Shown here in pieces: positions 14,839-17,039 of a stretch of DNA of 17,039 nt; the first letter of the stretch is position 1; each line of letters starts with the position of its first letter. Source of the DNA: a bacterium UBP15_UBA6099. Lineage in GTDB: Bacteria; UBP15; UBA6099. Below the pieces are notes generated by a model. The model was not told the origin of the DNA, ran no database searches, and saw only the letters and a list, made by a program, of their open reading frames with translations. The position numbers and the translations under genes are program-made. The stretch lies in the NCBI GenBank assembly GCA_002435745.1, contig DIWT01000048.1, positions 1 through 17,039 of the forward strand, given 5' to 3'.

Positions 14839-15939
14839 ATGAGAAAAACCCTTCCGGCAATATTAGCCGCGTTGACGTTCATCGCTGCGGGCGTCATGGC
14901 CTCCGCGCAGGAATCATCTGACTGGGCTTCCATGAGCAACTACCTAGACGATCTGGGCATTTCCCGCGAGGACGCTGACAAAGTCAAGGACGCTATCGAC
15001 AACCGCGCGTTCCCGACCATCGACAAAGTCGAGATATCACCCTTGTCCCCGCGCGAGAATGAGACGGTGACCGTCTCCGCCGTCATCGAAAAAACCCGCA
15101 GGAAAGAGACTGCCGAGGTCTGGGAAGCATTCATCAACTACACCGCAGACGGCGGAGCCTCTTTCTCTAGAGTCAGAATGGAGAGGGCTTCGCCCGGCGG
15201 AGATGTCTGGAAAGGCGTCATCCCCGGTCAGCCGTCCGGAACGGAAGTCATGTTCGGCATACACGCCATAAACGCGTTCGACGAAGCGTATGTCGAGAAC
15301 TTCTGCGCAGTCGAAGTCGTAGTCGGCGCGATGCCCAAAGAAGAAGATTGCCGGGCAGACACGCTTGAGTGCCCCGCCCTTCGCCCCTCCGGCTGCCTCT
15401 TCCCGATGTCCATACCCCACAACAGGCTCGACGGGGCCGCGTTTGAGTACAGCGGGACGCCTGAATCGCTTTATATAAAATCCACGCGGGTCGGATTCAC
15501 GCAGGACCGCGTCCTGATAACGGTAAACACGCAGGGCAAGGTGTCTCCCGGCCGGCTGTCGCCCACCGCCGCGAACATCTATGTCGCCGGATGGCTGAAT
15601 CCAGACATCTCCAGCGGAGACACCGGCATGGAAGCGATTCTCCGACAAGGCGCGGTAGTCATTTACGCCCCGCTGAATATCGCCGTCAAATGCGGCCTCT
15701 ACTACTTCCACGGAAGCGAAATCGTCGCCGACAACAAGTCCGCCGTCTGCGCGCCTGATGAAAACCGCCTCGTTATCTCCGTGGACCGCAAAGCGTTCAA
15801 AGACAATCCGAGCCGAACCTTGGAATTTATGTTCATGACCTTCGTTATGACGCAGATAAATCCCGCCGATGTCGACCTAGCCGATATTTCATTGATTACA
15901 AGAGTCGCCTACAGGAAACGCGGCTATCGAGTCGAATAA
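14839..15939 (+). CDS. Exported protein of unknown function with Ig-like segment
   Basis: Predicted 366-residue protein that I do not recognise. An N-terminal signal peptide (MRKTLPAILAALTFIAAG, cleavage near ASA-Q) predicts export to the periplasm or beyond. Residues about 55-160 (EISPLSPRENETVTVSAVIEK and onward) look like a beta-rich Ig/FN3-like module with alternating hydrophobics. Residues about 190-366 form a second beta-rich region with SIPHN, LYIKSTRVGFT and VYAP/VKCGLYYFHG-like strands, reminiscent of carbohydrate-binding or DOMON-type sandwiches, though no family signature is clear. Six cysteines lie after the first module, suggesting disulfides. AAGGAG at 14825-14830 sets the ATG. 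It is the last gene of the efflux operon, 26 bp after the crotonase gene. Confidence 0.7.
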   Translation: MRKTLPAILAALTFIAAGVMASAQESSDWASMSNYLDDLGISREDADKVKDAIDNRAFPTIDKVEISPLSPRENETVTVSAVIEKTRRKETAEVWEAFINYTADGGASFSRVRMERASPGGDVWKGVIPGQPSGTEVMFGIHAINAFDEAYVENFCAVEVVVGAMPKEEDCRADTLECPALRPSGCLFPMSIPHNRLDGAAFEYSGTPESLYIKSTRVGFTQDRVLITVNTQGKVSPGRLSPTAANIYVAGWLNPDISSGDTGMEAILRQGAVVIYAPLNIAVKCGLYYFHGSEIVADNKSAVCAPDENRLVISVDRKAFKDNPSRTLEFMFMTFVMTQINPADVDLADISLITRVAYRKRGYRVE

Positions 15940-15944
15940 TCGCT

Positions 15945-15969
15945 CCCGAATCCTGATGATGGATTCGGG
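15945..15969. repeat. Dispersed hairpin, CCCGAATCC type, copy 2
   Basis: CCCGAATCC-N7-GGATTCGGG again, with the same left flank AATCGCT as the copy at 4668-4692. The flank overlaps the stop codon of the exported-protein gene (TAA at 15937-15939). It probably marks the 3' end of the efflux operon, either as a terminator or an mRNA 3'-end stabiliser. Confidence 0.75.
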
Positions 15970-16002
15970 TTCAACGACAAAGATCGCCCTTTTATTCGAT
16001 TT

Positions 16003-16030
16003 CCCGGATTTTTTTCCTGAAAAATCCGGG
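16003..16030. repeat. Dispersed hairpin, CCCGGATTTTT type, copy 2
   Basis: CCCGGATTTTT and AAAAATCCGGG are perfect 11-nt arms around a 6-nt loop, matching the copy at 2261-2286. It stands between the convergent efflux operon and LysE gene, 33 bp after the other hairpin family. It could serve as a bidirectional terminator. Confidence 0.7.
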
Positions 16031-16038
16031 CAAGGATT

Positions 16039-16689
16039 TCATTTGAGAAGATATCCGACGGCGGCAAAGAGGAACCAGCCGCCGAAACCTATGAGCGCGG
16101 CTCCGCACACGGAGACTATCGCCCTGTAAACTTTATCCGTGAGCATCTTCCTTCCGCCGCTCACTCCGAGGGATATCGCGCTATACCATAGGAAATCAGC
16201 GGATATGTGGCCGAGAAAGAAAGCGGCGACGCCCGCGACGCCGAGTTTCATGGAAGAGATAAGATAGCCCAGCCCGATGGTGGCCCACCAGAAAATCCAA
16301 TAAGGATTGGAAACGCTCGCCAGAGCGCCCGCCATCACGGGGTTCGCAGCCGCTCCGGCGGGCTTTTCTTCGCCGCCGCCGATATTCAGCGACATGCCTC
16401 CCGCCGAGCGCGCCATGCCGCCGCCCATCCATAACAGCGCCACGCCGCCGAGAAGCGAAATCGCCCCTTTTGCCGCGTCCTTCTGGATTATCGGCCCAAG
16501 ACCGTATATCAACGCCGCGATAAGAGCAAGCTCAAGAGCCGCATGTCCCAGCATCAGCAGAGGGCCGGAGATGAATCCGCGCCGCGCCGCGTGCGCCACC
16601 GTCAATGTCAGAAGCGGGCCGGGCATCAGCGCGCCAGAAAGCGCTATCACAAACGCCCCTCCGAATATCGCCGCTATTTCAGCGCCCAT
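16039..16689 (-). CDS. LysE/RhtB-family amino-acid exporter
   Basis: Predicted 216-residue inner-membrane protein with about six hydrophobic segments. Family features: LSGALMPGP (residues 17-25) after the first helix, ML-GHAALELALI (46-56), a cytoplasmic polar loop (about 95-118, MARSAGG to KPAGAAAN), SNPYWIFWW (127-135), LGHISADFLWYS (159-170), and a final helix. LysE/RhtB proteins export amino acids such as lysine, arginine, homoserine or threonine; which one is unknown. The ATG at 16689 is preferred to a GTG at 16707 because GAGG lies 7 nt before it. The promoter at 16737-16765 is well placed. It points toward the efflux operon but is separately transcribed. Confidence 0.85.
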   Translation of the reverse strand: MGAEIAAIFGGAFVIALSGALMPGPLLTLTVAHAARRGFISGPLLMLGHAALELALIAALIYGLGPIIQKDAAKGAISLLGGVALLWMGGGMARSAGGMSLNIGGGEEKPAGAAANPVMAGALASVSNPYWIFWWATIGLGYLISSMKLGVAGVAAFFLGHISADFLWYSAISLGVSGGRKMLTDKVYRAIVSVCGAALIGFGGWFLFAAVGYLLK

Positions 16690-16736
16690 CGCTTTTCCTC
16701 GCTCCACTCGCGTTTCGTTCGCTTTTCATCTCCGCG

Positions 16737-16765
16737 ATTATAAGCCCGCCGCTCGTCTCCGACAA
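16737..16765 (-). promoter_or_regulatory. Sigma-70-like promoter of the LysE gene
   Basis: On the minus strand, TTGTCG (16760-16765) and a perfect TATAAT (16737-16742) are separated by 17 bp, about 48 bp before the LysE ATG. Confidence 0.6.
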
Positions 16766-16810
16766 CAAATCCGCGGCGTCTTCGCGCGCGCGACAGCGCC
16801 TCCGGCGGTT

Positions 16811-16836
16811 CAAGGAAACTTTGAAAAGTTTCCTTG
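16811..16836. repeat. 11-bp perfect stem-loop with TGAA loop
   Basis: CAAGGAAACTT and AAGTTTCCTTG are perfect complements around TGAA. The motif is followed by AAAATCCTTCAAACTTTTCC, which continues into the next palindrome. It opens the repeat cluster that fills the gene-free stretch 16708-17039; apart from the LysE promoter and these palindromes I see nothing in that stretch. Confidence 0.65.
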
Positions 16837-16838
16837 AA

Positions 16839-16925
16839 AATCCTTCAAACTTTTCCTTGCGCGTCGGTTCCGGACGCTACGCGTCTCGTCCCGACGCTCT
16901 TGTGAAAATGTTTAAGAAGAAGATT
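16839..16925. repeat. Long imperfect palindrome A
   Basis: The left arm (AATCCTTCAAAC..., ending GCGTCGG at 16861-16867) pairs imperfectly with the right arm (CCGACGC at 16891-16897, then GTGAAAATGTTTAAGAAG and AGATT). The centre holds a further perfect stem GACGC-TAC-GCGTC (16873-16885). The result is an about 87-nt hairpin. Its arms resemble those of palindrome B directly downstream. Confidence 0.5.
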
Positions 16926-16931
16926 CTCATG

Positions 16932-17027
16932 AAACCCTTTCCCAATATCTTTTCACATGACACGCGCCGAAGGCGGAAGCGAAGCTACGCATTCGGCGCT
17001 AGCGTGAAATGTTTTGAAAGGGATTTT
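16932..17027. repeat. Long imperfect palindrome B
   Basis: Left arm AAACCCTTTCCC...TTTCAC...GCGCCGAA (16964-16971) pairs with TTCGGCGC (16992-16999)...GTGAAA...GAAAGGGATTTT. It directly follows palindrome A with the same arm order (AATCCCTTTC, TTTTCAC, GCGCCG), so A and B look like two diverged tandem units of one element. Confidence 0.5.
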
Positions 17028-17039
17028 AAGGGAAAACTT
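17026..17039. repeat. 14-nt inverted repeat, right copy, at window edge
   Basis: TTAAGGGAAAACTT is the exact reverse complement of bases 9-22. Read in reverse complement, the last 38 bases also align with 16826-16862 (AAGTTTCCTTGAAAATCC against AAGTTTTCCCTTAAAATCCC), as would terminal inverted repeats of a short element. Confidence 0.6.

Noticed and set aside
15037..15711. Minus-strand frame of 224 codons in the exported-protein gene
   Set aside because: The plus-strand gene has a ribosome site and signal peptide; the antisense frame shows no domain.
16908..17039. Open reading frame from an ATG at 16908 running off the window
   Set aside because: It is basic, low-complexity and lies wholly inside the palindrome cluster; no Shine-Dalgarno or recognisable domain.
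16811..17039. CRISPR array
   Set aside because: The repeats are inverted palindromes with unequal spacing, not direct repeats with uniform spacers.

Overview
The window looks like chromosome of a diderm (Gram-negative type) bacterium of moderately high GC. Its longest unit encodes a complete tripartite envelope pump (periplasmic adaptor lipoprotein, RND inner-membrane permease, TolC-type outer-membrane channel), and several other products carry signal peptides. Coding is dense, Shine-Dalgarno sites are mostly clear, and no rRNA, tRNA, CRISPR array, transposase or phage gene is visible. I cannot fix the taxon from sequence alone; Synergistota or a deltaproteobacterium-like lineage would not surprise me, but that is a guess.

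Layout. (1) 52-912 (-): DEDDh 3'-5' exonuclease with a C-terminal WYL-like domain, divergent from (2) 1101-2159 (+): extended SDR / NAD-dependent sugar epimerase-like enzyme, followed by a hairpin terminator. (3) 2372-4488 (+): two-gene glycosyltransferase unit, GT2 then GT4. (4) 4719-6242 (-): exported C45/acyl-transferase-type Ntn hydrolase, convergent with the GT unit and divergent from the pump operon. (5) 6497-15939 (+): a tight run of eight genes: two tandem TetR-family regulators, adaptor, RND permease, TolC-like channel, stand-alone receiver domain, divergent crotonase-fold protein, and an exported protein of unknown function. (6) 16039-16689 (-): LysE/RhtB-type amino-acid exporter. 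(7) 16708-17039: no convincing gene; a LysE promoter and a cluster of long imperfect palindromes that runs to the window edge.

How it works together (inference). A TTGACA promoter with a TetR-type palindrome just before the first regulator suggests that one or both TetR proteins autoregulate the whole operon and release it when a ligand, probably a pump substrate, is bound. The adaptor, permease and channel overlap by 1-4 bp and would be made stoichiometrically. The three downstream genes are not standard pump parts: the receiver has lost its acidic pair, the crotonase has lost both catalytic glutamates, and the last protein is exported. The permease also lacks the acidic proton-relay residues in its fourth membrane helix. 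This combination makes the 6.4-16.0 kb operon the most interesting part of the window.

Intergenic DNA carries two families of small dispersed hairpins (CCCGAATCC-N7-GGATTCGGG at 4668 and 15945; CCGGATTTTT-N6-AAAAATCCGG at 2261 and 16003), all at gene ends. The first and last bases of the window share a 14-nt inverted repeat.
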